Assembly (NCBI GenBank): GCA_016703105.1
Contig: JADJCS010000006.1
Coordinates: 1 to 64,000, forward strand
Reading direction: 5' to 3'
Origin: Flavobacteriales bacterium
Lineage (GTDB): Bacteria > Bacteroidota > Bacteroidia > Flavobacteriales_F > PHOS-HE28
DNA: 64,000 bases
The notes below the pieces were generated by a model. It was not told the DNA's origin and searched no databases. It saw only the letters and a list, made by a program, of their open reading frames with translations. Every line of letters begins with the position of its first letter. The stretch's first letter is position 1. Shown here in pieces: positions 35,285 to 43,941 of this stretch. The position numbers were made by a program, and so were the translations under genes.

Positions 35285-37165
35285 TCAGTTCTGGCTCAGA
35301 CAACGGCGCACCAGGCACATCCGGTCCGCGGAAAAGGTCGATCCGCTCTCGTTCCAGAGATAGATGCCCCTCAGAGCGCCCCCTGGCGCCCGTCCTAGGG
35401 GGAAACGCACTTCGCCCGTATCGGCGCCCAGATCGATCTGGTGATAGCTCGTGGTGGAATCGGCTACCTGTTCCGTGAGCACAAAATGCAGGCCCGTGGT
35501 GCCCTGCTCGCCGACCTGCAACCGATAGGAAACGATCCATTCCGTGTATGGGTCGTTATCGGTGCATGCCTCGAGGGGCTTGAACGTTACCGGGAATTCA
35601 TCCCCGAAAGAGCAGAGGAGCGCAAGGGTATCCGAACCACATCCCACACCGTTGGTCCGCACATTCTCGGCAAGGCCGTGGGACAGGTCGGCAATGGTAT
35701 CCGTCGTCCAATGTTCGGGGGTGTCGCTCCGCTGGAACAAGCAGATCATGAAAGGGTACCTGCCCCAGGCACTTCCGCCGCTGTTGCAACTCAGCAGGAC
35801 AAGCGAGGGGTCATCCAGCAACACTTGCAGGTCGAACCGGCCGTCCTCTCCCAAGTATTGGTGGTCCCAGACCAGCAGATCGCCTGGTTCGAGCCACTCG
35901 CCGGGGTTTCTGCGATCGAGTTCTTGTTGGGGTCGCACGCGCGTCGAGTCCCACACATCCAAACCAAGCACCTCCGCGAAATAAGGATGCCCGGATACAA
36001 TGCGCACACCAGGGAGTAGATGCTGGCGCGCTTCCGCTGCGGCGAGCGCTACCTGCCGTTGCTCGGTGTCCGCTTGTGCCGGCAAGGGGATCCGGAGGCG
36101 CAGGTCGTCCTGCACCCAAAGGGCAAGGGCGAGACCCCCCGCCCCGCCAGCCACGCAGGTCCAGCGATGCATCCGCATAGGCAACAAGGCTCCCCAGGCG
36201 TGAGCGGTAAAGAGCACCGTGAGCGGCACCGTGGTCGCGAGCACCCGGATCAATCCGGAGGAGGCATGGCCTCCGGCCCAGTACGCGTAACTATGGATCA
36301 TCCAGATACCGAGCACTGGGACAACCGCCAGCCAGATGATCGTGGCGTGCTCCGCGCGCCGCTGCAAATCGCGCCAGAACAACGCGCCAAGAAGAGGCAC
36401 CGCGAACGCCGCCAGACAGAGCAACGGGACGCCAAGGACCTCCGGCGACCGGACCAGGAAATGGTCCAATGTGCCCTGGCCATAAGCGGTGTTCCCCAGA
36501 TAGGGGTCCTTCGCAAAAAGCCAGAACTTTTCCCCGAGCACCAGAAGGCCGGTGGCGAGATAAAGCAACGGGATGGGAAGGAGCCAGAGCAATGCGCGCG
36601 GCTGGCGGTGATAGAGCACGAACGCGACCGCGCAGGGGGCGAAAGCGACATACTCCGGTCGGGTCCATGGCGAAAGGGAGAGGGTCACCATGGCCCATGC
36701 CCACCGCTCACGGATCAAGAAATAGACGCACAGCACTGTGATCAGACCGAAAAGCGGTTCGGTCATTCCGGAGATCACCATGCGGAAATACTGCGTTGCC
36801 CCGAGCAGGAGGATCGGGACCGCCCAACGCACAAGCGCCGAACGCTCACGGAGCAGGGCGATGAGCAGTATAGCGGTAGCCCCGGCCACGAGGGTGTTGA
36901 AAAGCGTCATGCCCCAACCGCCAAGCTGCGCGAAAGAGCTTCCCAATAGCACGTAGAGCGGCTTGGCCCACTGATCGAAAAAGAGGTGCGCGTGCTGCCA
37001 GGAGTGACGTGCCTGGAGGTAGTGCAGCGCACCATCGCCGAGATCCCAAGCACTGCTCCCTACCAGCCGGAGCACCAACACCAGCAGGCAGAGCGTTTGT
37101 GCGAACAGGATGGGACCGCGATCCACCAAGCGATCGTACGGGATCGATTCAGCGCGGTCCACCAT
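35285..37165 (-). CDS. GT-C-like membrane protein with C-terminal beta-sandwich (paralogue of 32596-34458)
   Basis: 626 aa. Same layout as its paralogue: WDLGDGALHYLQARHSWQHA first loop with Asp residues, then FDQWAKPLYVLLGSSFAQLGGWGMTLFNT, ISGMTEPLFGLITV and SPWTRPEYVAFAP, about ten membrane segments to residue 380. The tail (490-626) is beta-rich with WIVSYRLQVGEQGTTGLHFVL and ends LRGIYLWNESGSTFSADRM. Its role is inferred to be sugar transfer from a lipid carrier on the outer face of the inner membrane. First gene of the run going down to 31844. Confidence 0.78.
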   Translation of the reverse strand: MVDRAESIPYDRLVDRGPILFAQTLCLLVLVLRLVGSSAWDLGDGALHYLQARHSWQHAHLFFDQWAKPLYVLLGSSFAQLGGWGMTLFNTLVAGATAILLIALLRERSALVRWAVPILLLGATQYFRMVISGMTEPLFGLITVLCVYFLIRERWAWAMVTLSLSPWTRPEYVAFAPCAVAFVLYHRQPRALLWLLPIPLLYLATGLLVLGEKFWLFAKDPYLGNTAYGQGTLDHFLVRSPEVLGVPLLCLAAFAVPLLGALFWRDLQRRAEHATIIWLAVVPVLGIWMIHSYAYWAGGHASSGLIRVLATTVPLTVLFTAHAWGALLPMRMHRWTCVAGGAGGLALALWVQDDLRLRIPLPAQADTEQRQVALAAAEARQHLLPGVRIVSGHPYFAEVLGLDVWDSTRVRPQQELDRRNPGEWLEPGDLLVWDHQYLGEDGRFDLQVLLDDPSLVLLSCNSGGSAWGRYPFMICLFQRSDTPEHWTTDTIADLSHGLAENVRTNGVGCGSDTLALLCSFGDEFPVTFKPLEACTDNDPYTEWIVSYRLQVGEQGTTGLHFVLTEQVADSTTSYHQIDLGADTGEVRFPLGRAPGGALRGIYLWNESGSTFSADRMCLVRRCLSQN

Positions 37166-37481
37166 CGGGCCGTTTTGACCGGTTCGCGGGATCCAGGAAT
37201 GTGGGCCCCTGCACGGTCATAATGAAGTGGGATCGCGCGGCCCGCATCTGGAAAGGTCGCCAAGATAGCCGGGCGCCCCAGAAGGATGCCTTCCCGACGA
37301 TCGAACGAAGGGGCGCGCGGTGGAGCGGAGGCCAGTCGCCCTTGTCTTCCATATCGCGCGCTTAGGACGCCGCGTGCCTATATTCCACGACGCAGACCCG
37401 TGTGCGTTGGCACCGCATCGGATCTCCGCTCTTGCGGATACCCAGAACAAGGCCCCGGGGCGAAGTGAGAGAACGCCGCTC
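37166..37481. other. 316-bp gap without a convincing gene
   Basis: It lies downstream of the gene at 37482 and upstream of the gene ending at 35285 (both minus strand). Minus-strand TATCTTGG at 37267-37260 is a weak -7 candidate. A 23-codon minus-strand frame begins at 37220 and stops inside the start of the next gene; I see no support for it. No tRNA fold or clear terminator hairpin. Confidence 0.5.
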
Positions 37482-39095
37482 TTATGGAGACCGGCGGAGG
37501 TCATAGATACCCACCTCCCCATGCGCCAGGATCCGCCTGTCCAGCCACCCTTCAAGAGGGGTGGTAACGGCGGTGTCATTCCCGAGAAGATAGAGGTACT
37601 TCGCGCCTCGCCTTACGCGATCAGCGACCGTTGCACTATCCATACGTACACCACCGAACTCGTTGAAGCCGTGCTGCTCGATCAGGTAGAGCGCGGAGCA
37701 AACCGACTCGTCCGGTACGGTGATCACCAAGTCCTGCGGAAGCACGCCGACCTTCCGTGCCAGCGGTACGATATCCAACAGGTCGGCCATCGCCCAATAT
37801 TGGGTCATGCGCCAATGTTCCAGTTCCGCATCGTGATAAAGGGGCAGCAAAGCGGCTGCGTCGACAGGTCTCCCTGCCTGTGTTCGCATCTGATGGTTGG
37901 TGGCCGCATAGGCTCCGTGGTAGACAAGCAGCAGGAACAGTGTTGCCTTGGTCCATCGGGAGGTGATGGCCTGCGGCCAGCGTTCGCGAACCATCCAAAA
38001 GAAGGTGAGCATCAGCGATATGGGTAGCACCAGTGGCGCTATGAAATAGTAGTCATGGTTGTTCAATGCGATGGTCCAGAGAAGCACATAGAGCACCGTA
38101 CCACCGAACAAGAACGCATTGAACAACACGAGCTCCACAGGGATCCAGCGGACGTAGCGGATGAGCACCAACAACATGCCTGCAAGAGCCCACCAGACAG
38201 GACCATCGAAGATCTGGTAGATCAATATGTCACGCCCGAAGCGAAGCGCGCTGGCACGATCCGCCTCTCCGATATCCCAGAGCGCCCATGTACCCATGAC
38301 GGAATAGGAAGCGCTGTTCCAGTGGTTGTATCGCACGGCGTACCAGGTCCATGCGGCCACGATCAAGAAGACCAGTATCAAGCCACCCCACACAATGGGG
38401 ATACGGCGCAGGTCGAAGAGCGCCTTCGCACGCCATGCAGGGACCAGAAGCACGGCAGAGAGCGCCAAAAAGAGCGCCATGGGGACCATCAAAGCGGTGA
38501 TCTTCAGCAGACCGCCCATCGCAAAACAGAACAGTGTGGCGGTTCCATTACGGAAGCCACCAGCCTCCATGAACCGGGTCAGCGCCAGCGCTCCAAGCAG
38601 GACAAAGTCCAATGCCGGCACGTCGGGTAAAAAGGCCAGCGTGAAATACACCACCGTCGGCACGGTGAAAAAGAAGAGCGCCACCATCACCGCTAATGCG
38701 CCATCCTTGAGCACCCGGAGGGTCAATGCGAAGAGCGCCCAGGAACCCGCAGCGTGCAGGAGAAGCATGATAAGGCGATAGGCGAACTCGGTCCGACCAA
38801 TGAGCTTCCACAATGAGCCAATGACATAATAGATGATCGGGAACTCGGCCGCGGTCTTCCCCGAAGTGGCATCGTCCGCGATGAAGCTCTGGACCGCGGG
38901 CTCGAAGAACGAGTTCCCTCCCTCGGCGTACTCTTGGGTGATCGAAAGACAGGTGGTTTGACGCCAGAGATGGTGAGGCAGTGGGCGCATGTGCAGTACG
39001 CGACCGTATTCGTAAACGGAACAGAGCACAACGAATCCGAGCACGAACCAAAACCCCCAAGGCAGAACTCGCGGTCGATCGATCGCGTTCACCAC
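37482..39095 (-). CDS. GT39/ArnT-like integral membrane glycosyltransferase
   Basis: 537 aa. About eleven hydrophobic segments. The first periplasmic loop LHMRPLPHHLWRQTTCLSITQEYAEGG with an RQ motif, then FIADDATSGKTAAEFPIIYYVIGSLWKLIG, matches the GT83/GT39 family that takes sugars or sugar-like groups from undecaprenyl phosphate. ALNNHDYYFIAPLVLPI is the later conserved loop. The C-terminal 130 residues are soluble, but unlike its neighbours they do not end in the YLWN..D pattern. The stop codon lies 316 bp from the next gene downstream; scoB ends 4 bp upstream of its start. Confidence 0.8.
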   Translation of the reverse strand: MVNAIDRPRVLPWGFWFVLGFVVLCSVYEYGRVLHMRPLPHHLWRQTTCLSITQEYAEGGNSFFEPAVQSFIADDATSGKTAAEFPIIYYVIGSLWKLIGRTEFAYRLIMLLLHAAGSWALFALTLRVLKDGALAVMVALFFFTVPTVVYFTLAFLPDVPALDFVLLGALALTRFMEAGGFRNGTATLFCFAMGGLLKITALMVPMALFLALSAVLLVPAWRAKALFDLRRIPIVWGGLILVFLIVAAWTWYAVRYNHWNSASYSVMGTWALWDIGEADRASALRFGRDILIYQIFDGPVWWALAGMLLVLIRYVRWIPVELVLFNAFLFGGTVLYVLLWTIALNNHDYYFIAPLVLPISLMLTFFWMVRERWPQAITSRWTKATLFLLLVYHGAYAATNHQMRTQAGRPVDAAALLPLYHDAELEHWRMTQYWAMADLLDIVPLARKVGVLPQDLVITVPDESVCSALYLIEQHGFNEFGGVRMDSATVADRVRRGAKYLYLLGNDTAVTTPLEGWLDRRILAHGEVGIYDLRRSP

Positions 39096-39099
39096 GATC

Positions 39100-39756
39100 T
39101 TAGAACACCATCTCCTTCACGGTGGCGGGCACTACCAACCGTCCCTCGGTCTTCGCTTTGATCTCCTCCACGCTCACCCCGGGTGCGCGTTCGAGCAACA
39201 CGAAGCCTTCCGGGGTGATATCGAACACTCCGAGGTCGCTCACCACCTTTTTCACGCAGCCCACACCGGTGAGCGGCAGCGTACACTTCCTCAGCAATTT
39301 GCTCTCACCCGCCTTGTTGGTGTGCATCATCACCACGATGATGTTCTCGGCGCTTGCCACCAGGTCCATTGCGCCACCCATGCCCTTCACCATTTTCCCG
39401 GGGATCTTCCAGTTGGCGATATCCCCATTGTCGGCGACCTCCATCGCACCCAGCACCGTAAGCTGCACTTTCTGGCTGCGGATCATCGCGAAACTGGTGG
39501 CACTGTCGAAGATGGCCGCGCCGGGCTTCAGCGTAACGGTCTGTTTGCCCGCGTTGATGAGATCGGCGTCCTCTTCGCCTTCGTACGGGAACGGCCCCAT
39601 GCCTAGAATGCCGTTCTCGCTTTGTAGTTCGACATCTATGCCCTCGGGGATATAATTGGCTACCAGCGTCGGGATACCGATCCCCAGGTTCACATAGAAA
39701 CCATCCTTCAACTCGCGCGCGATGCGCTTCGCCATCTGGAGTTTATCGAGCGGCAT
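39100..39756 (-). CDS. 3-oxoacid CoA-transferase subunit B
   Basis: 218 aa. With subunit A it moves CoA between succinate or another acyl donor and a 3-oxoacid (SCOT/AtoDA family). The active-site glutamate is in [15 protein letters not shown] (SENG motif, near residue 47); GGAMDLV and [11 protein letters not shown] are conserved. Start ATG 39756 ([19 protein letters not shown]) fits family starts, and a TACATTTG box 24 nt upstream supports it. Subunit A lies 3.4 kb away on the same strand instead of next door. Confidence 0.94.
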   Translation of the reverse strand: MPLDKLQMAKRIARELKDGFYVNLGIGIPTLVANYIPEGIDVELQSENGILGMGPFPYEGEEDADLINAGKQTVTLKPGAAIFDSATSFAMIRSQKVQLTVLGAMEVADNGDIANWKIPGKMVKGMGGAMDLVASAENIIVVMMHTNKAGESKLLRKCTLPLTGVGCVKKVVSDLGVFDITPEGFVLLERAPGVSVEEIKAKTEGRLVVPATVKEMVF

Positions 39757-39780
39757 GGGAAGCCTTTGAAGTGAACGGAC

Positions 39781-39788
39781 CAAATGTA
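39781..39788 (-). promoter_or_regulatory. -7 promoter box TACATTTG of the CoA-transferase B gene
   Basis: Minus-strand exact TAnnTTTG match, 24 nt before ATG 39756. Its presence shows scoB is transcribed on its own, not from the distant scoA. Confidence 0.5.
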
Positions 39789-39851
39789 GCGCGTGCGTCC
39801 CGCCGATCCGCGCATCGTTGCAAGGCACCTACATTGTGCGGAGACGAGCGC

Positions 39852-41483
39852 ATGAACGACCCGTTCTCCTATCGGCTTCAGTGGGCCGAGCGCGTCGCGT
39901 TCGCGTTGGGTATGCTCGTCCTGGTGGGGCCGGTGTTCTCACATCGGTTCCATTTCACGACCGATGGGCCTGCGCATGTCTATAACGCTTCGTTGATACT
40001 GCAGAAACTCACGGGTTCGATCCCGGGGGATGCGGGCTGGGATTTTACGCCGGTGCCCGTACCCAATTGGCTGGGGCATGCGCTGTTGGCGTTGTTGTTG
40101 ATCCCGTTCGAGACCCCCGAAGCTTCGAAGGCGCTGCATGTTCTGATCCTGGCAGGGCTTCCTATCGCCCTCCGCGCATTGGCATTGCAGCGGGGCCCCG
40201 GCCCGCCATGGCGCGCGCACCTGATCTTTCCGTTCGCCGTGCATGTGCCTTTCGCCATGGGGTATTACAACTTCTGCCTTGGGCTGTTGGTGTTCGTGCT
40301 CTTCATCTGCCAGTGGTATCACATCGAGGCGCACGCGAACGCAACCGGTTCCACACGCCGCTATGTCGTGCTCGCTTCGTTACTGGTGCTGTTGTATCTG
40401 GCGCATTTGGTCCCGTTCGGTTTCGCCTTGGGATGGCTCGGGATCCATTCCCTGTTCCACTGGGCGGGACAAACGTGTAACGGAGGAACAAGGAGAAGAG
40501 AGCTTCTGCGGAGCTCCCTGCGTGCGCTATGCGCATGCCTGCCCGCGCTCGTCCTACTGGTCTGGTATCAGGTCGGACAACAGCGGGAGGAGAGCTGGGG
40601 ACCACCCACACCGGATCGCTGGGAGCAGCTCTCTCGCCCCTTCCAACTCGTAGACTTCCCTGCTGAGCGATCGTTGTGGGGTGCCTCCGTGCTTGCCGTG
40701 CTGATGGCGCTGGCACAAGGACTACTTTCCGCGCACCAGCAAGAGCGGAGGGGGCGCATCCGCGTGTTCGAAGCGGTCATTGTGGGGGTCGCGTTGCTCT
40801 TGCAGGCCACTCTTCCGAACTTCTGGGGCAAGGGTATCGACATCCTGATGCGCCTTGCGTTGATCACCCATCTGTGCGTTTTGTTCTGGGTGCTGGCACT
40901 CCCGCAACGTCGCTCCTCCTCGCTCTGGATCCCGTTCATGGTGTTGCCGATCATGATCATGCAACAGCAGATCCGTGGCGAAGAGCAGGAAAGGAACAAT
41001 GAACGGATGCGCGCCTGCCATGCGGTCGCGATGCGGGTGATCCCGGGTGGTTCGGTGGCGATCGTGAGCTTTGATTGGTTGGGGTCGCATTTGCCGGAGC
41101 TCGCCTTCGCGGACCGGAATGTGCTCAACCTGTCGAACTACGAGTTCATCAATCCTCATTTTCCACTGCGGTGGTCGGATAGCACCATGACCGCTCGTGC
41201 CGCTGCGCCCGAACATCCCCTGGATGTCCTTGAGCCCTGGAGCAATGTTCCCGGCACCCGACTGATCGCGGCTGATCATATTCTCGTGATCGGCCCTCCA
41301 CAGGATGACGCGCAACGCCAGGCACTGGACCTTTTACGCACCAGCCTGCGCGGCACTCATCCGGAGGAAGAAGGAGATGGGAACTATCGGCTCTACTCGC
41401 GTGCCAACGGTCAGTTCAATTCGGAGACGCGGATATCCAAAGCTTCTATAGGTACCGCTCGATCGGTACCGTTCCAGAAATAG
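39852..41483 (+). CDS. Polytopic membrane protein, GT-C-like
   Basis: 543 aa, roughly ten hydrophobic segments. The first loop FSHRFHFTTDGPAHVYNASLILQ has the acidic residue and aromatic pattern of GT-C enzymes; VPNWLGHALLALLL follows. Residues 390-543 form a soluble tail with no clear beta-sandwich ending. A weak TACATTGT box is at 39830-39837. Convergent with the next membrane protein, sharing 73 bp. Both genes interrupt the two CoA-transferase genes. Confidence 0.7.
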   Translation: MNDPFSYRLQWAERVAFALGMLVLVGPVFSHRFHFTTDGPAHVYNASLILQKLTGSIPGDAGWDFTPVPVPNWLGHALLALLLIPFETPEASKALHVLILAGLPIALRALALQRGPGPPWRAHLIFPFAVHVPFAMGYYNFCLGLLVFVLFICQWYHIEAHANATGSTRRYVVLASLLVLLYLAHLVPFGFALGWLGIHSLFHWAGQTCNGGTRRRELLRSSLRALCACLPALVLLVWYQVGQQREESWGPPTPDRWEQLSRPFQLVDFPAERSLWGASVLAVLMALAQGLLSAHQQERRGRIRVFEAVIVGVALLLQATLPNFWGKGIDILMRLALITHLCVLFWVLALPQRRSSSLWIPFMVLPIMIMQQQIRGEEQERNNERMRACHAVAMRVIPGGSVAIVSFDWLGSHLPELAFADRNVLNLSNYEFINPHFPLRWSDSTMTARAAAPEHPLDVLEPWSNVPGTRLIAADHILVIGPPQDDAQRQALDLLRTSLRGTHPEEEGDGNYRLYSRANGQFNSETRISKASIGTARSVPFQK

Positions 41484-43168
41484 ACCAGGTGCTTCGTGGC
41501 GCCGACCAACGGATCGAATCGGAACGCCATCGTGTAGTGCCCATCGGTCCGTGCAAGGTCGACAACCGCAGGATGGACCGACTCGTAAGTCAGATCGTTG
41601 CCCTCAGCGTCTTGAGAAACCGCCACCAGCAAAAGGTCTTGCAGGTGCCCTTCGGTCGGAAGGAGACATCGTACCTCGACCAGGTATATGCGATGGTCCG
41701 CGCGCGTGGCCCACACCTCGAAATTATCGGCTCGCGGATCACTTTGGATGGTAGCATACGCGACCAGTGGTCCATTGCGGAGCGGTGCATTGCGCACTAG
41801 GAAATGAAGATGGTTCGGCGGGCTGGAATCAACCTCCATGAAGCCCTTGGACGCTGTGGCCAGGAGGCGGTCATCGACGATGCGCACGTCGTCGGTGCCT
41901 TCGGGGAAGTGCTCTGCATGCGGACATATCGGAGGGAGCCCCAGATAGCGCGCCATGTAAGGGATCGTGAACGCAAGTTGATGATAGGCGCCGACCACCA
42001 GCGGGCGTCCAGCGCGTCGTTGCATTTCATCCAGCCGCACCACGAAGCGTTCAGGAACGGATTGCTCCGGCCACAGGGAGGTGCGGTCAATGTTCACGTC
42101 GAGAAGGCTGCGCAACGGTAGCAAGAACAGGAGCGTCCCCAACCAACGTGCTCGCGGGCGGATGGACGAAACCTCGTCCAACGCCAATAGGACAGCGATG
42201 AGTGCGAGCCATAGCAAGTGCAGGGCGGCGCGATCCTCCGGATAGTTCACATCCAGCAGCCGTGCGAGGGCCATACGCAGGAGTACGTCCAGCAATAAAG
42301 TCCCGCTCACGATCCCCAGCGGGCGGCGCCATGCCTTCAATGCGACCGTGACGCTAAGCGGGAACAAAGCGAACAGAACCACTGCCAGACGGGCGATCGG
42401 AGCATCACCGCCCAGCACGAGCGTATTCAGCGAAGCGATCGTCACCGGAAGGAGCCCTGCGGTACTTCCATGGTAGAGCAGGCCCTTCGCCCTGAGGTCG
42501 AAGGCCATGTCCAGCCCCCAGAGCAGCGGCAGTAATCCCAGGATGGACCAATGGGCGACATGTAGAAGGAAGGTGCGCTGCGGGTACCCTCGGCGCCCAA
42601 ACAAAAGCATGGTTGCCAAACCAACGATCAAGCCGGCCCACAATGGCACGAGCGCCAATACGCTGAGGTCAGCCAGGGCGATACCGCCGAGCAACTGCGC
42701 GAACGGTAGAATGGATCGCGTCCTTACCCAACGAAGCCCACCCTCCAAAGCCACCGCGAGGAACGCCAGCTCCAGAGCATACCCGCGGAACAGCGCGAAA
42801 AACTCGAACAGGAAGGGGCAGAAAAGCAGAACCGACCAAAGGCACCAGCGCAGCAACGCGGATCTTACATAGGCGCCGAGCCGCCATGCCGCAAAGGCAT
42901 ACAGCCCGAAAGCCAACAAGCTGCCTAGCCTGGACGCGAGCAATGACAGGCCGCACACCCGGAGGAACAAGGCGCCGAGCGCGGAGCTAAGGATATGGTT
43001 GTTCGCATCCGCGTGCGCATGCGGTGGGAGGAACACCCCGGGACCGGCATACCAGAAAAGCGAAGCGCATTCATCATGGACCCAAGGCACGAAGGCAGCG
43101 CGCGCGATGAGGTAACAGGCAACGCATGAAGCGAGGGCAAGAAAGAACCGAAGATCCCGGCCGGTCAT
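41411..43168 (-). CDS. GT-C-like membrane protein with C-terminal beta-sandwich
   Basis: 585 aa. The first loop AFVPWVHDECASLFWYAGPGVFLPPHAHADANNHILSSALG has Asp-Glu and a His-rich segment as in the GT39/PMT group; about ten helices follow to residue 400. Residues 440-585 are soluble and end KHLVYFWNGTDRAVPIEALDIRV, matching the tails at 32596 and 35285. ATG 43168 is chosen because the frame upstream (to 43357) reads into the CoA-transferase A gene. Its 3' end overlaps 73 bp with the gene on the other strand. Confidence 0.75.
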   Translation of the reverse strand: MTGRDLRFFLALASCVACYLIARAAFVPWVHDECASLFWYAGPGVFLPPHAHADANNHILSSALGALFLRVCGLSLLASRLGSLLAFGLYAFAAWRLGAYVRSALLRWCLWSVLLFCPFLFEFFALFRGYALELAFLAVALEGGLRWVRTRSILPFAQLLGGIALADLSVLALVPLWAGLIVGLATMLLFGRRGYPQRTFLLHVAHWSILGLLPLLWGLDMAFDLRAKGLLYHGSTAGLLPVTIASLNTLVLGGDAPIARLAVVLFALFPLSVTVALKAWRRPLGIVSGTLLLDVLLRMALARLLDVNYPEDRAALHLLWLALIAVLLALDEVSSIRPRARWLGTLLFLLPLRSLLDVNIDRTSLWPEQSVPERFVVRLDEMQRRAGRPLVVGAYHQLAFTIPYMARYLGLPPICPHAEHFPEGTDDVRIVDDRLLATASKGFMEVDSSPPNHLHFLVRNAPLRNGPLVAYATIQSDPRADNFEVWATRADHRIYLVEVRCLLPTEGHLQDLLLVAVSQDAEGNDLTYESVHPAVVDLARTDGHYTMAFRFDPLVGATKHLVYFWNGTDRAVPIEALDIRVSELN

Positions 43169-43202
43169 GGGCACTTGTTCTCCGACCCGCGGACACCTGC
43201 GT

Positions 43203-43877
43203 TCAGTCGCGCTTCCGCGTCGTGCGCTGTTCAATGCGCTTCTCGTATCCGCTACCTTGGAAAATGCGATGGACGAAGATCCCGGGTGTGTGGATCTGGT
43301 CAGGATCCAATTCGCCGGGCTGTACCAATTGCTCCACCTCTGCGATGGTGATGCCACCGGCCATGGCCATCATCGGATTGAAGTTGCGGGCGGTGTGGCG
43401 GTAGATCAGATTGCCGAGCGTATCGCCCTTCCACGCTTTCACAATGCTGAAGTCGGATCTTAGCCACTCCTCCATCACGTACATTTTGCCGTGGAACTCC
43501 CGCACCTCCTTTCCTTGCGCCACCTCAGTGCCATAGCCGGCCGGTGTGAAAAAGGCTGGGATGCCCGATCCACCCGCCCTGCATCTTTCCGCCAGGGTAC
43601 CCTGGGGGATCAGGTCCACCTCCAGTTCACCGCTCAGCATCTGTCGTTCGAACTCCTCGTTCTCTCCGACATAGCTGCTGATCATCTTCTTGATCTGCTT
43701 CCGCTGCAACAAGAGCCCTAGGCCAAAGTCATCGACCCCTGCGTTATTGCTGATGCATGTCAAGCCCTTGACACCCATGCGGACGAGAGCGGCGATGCTG
43801 TTCTCCGGTATTCCACAAAGACCGAAACCACCGACCATTAGGGTCATGCCATCGCTGATACCCCTTTGTTGCCGCAT
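43203..43877 (-). CDS. 3-oxoacid CoA-transferase subunit A, probable one-base frameshift near the start
   Basis: 224 aa as read. The glycine-rich [23 protein letters not shown] and [15 protein letters not shown] mark the A subunit. A better N-terminus, [14 protein letters not shown], begins at ATG 43902 in another frame and would join to GISDG if the GGGG run (plus-strand CCCC at 43861-43864) had three bases. A TATCTTCG box 22 nt before 43902 agrees. So the true gene is 43203-43902, 232 aa, with an indel or sequencing error. The ATG at 43877 lacks the first residues of the fold. Confidence 0.85.
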   Translation of the reverse strand: MRQQRGISDGMTLMVGGFGLCGIPENSIAALVRMGVKGLTCISNNAGVDDFGLGLLLQRKQIKKMISSYVGENEEFERQMLSGELEVDLIPQGTLAERCRAGGSGIPAFFTPAGYGTEVAQGKEVREFHGKMYVMEEWLRSDFSIVKAWKGDTLGNLIYRHTARNFNPMMAMAGGITIAEVEQLVQPGELDPDQIHTPGIFVHRIFQGSGYEKRIEQRTTRKRD

Positions 43878-43924
43878 CCGCGTTGGCCACCACTTTATTC
43901 ATCTGGAATACCTTGAGGTGCTGG

Positions 43925-43932
43925 CGAAGATA
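43925..43932 (-). promoter_or_regulatory. -7 promoter box TATCTTCG of the CoA-transferase A gene
   Basis: Minus-strand TATCTTCG, 22 nt before ATG 43902 (same spacing as lysS). It supports that ATG over the one at 43877. It overlaps the intergenic edge of the PBP1A gene, which ends at 43942. Confidence 0.45.
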
Positions 43933-43941
43933 GTCCCGGCA

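Noticed and set aside
37217..37579. Minus-strand frame opening MTPPLPPLLKGGWTGG
   Set aside because: The repeat-like motif comes from DNA that codes for TTPLEGWLDRR of the gene at 37482; no sign of a separate gene or dispersed repeat.
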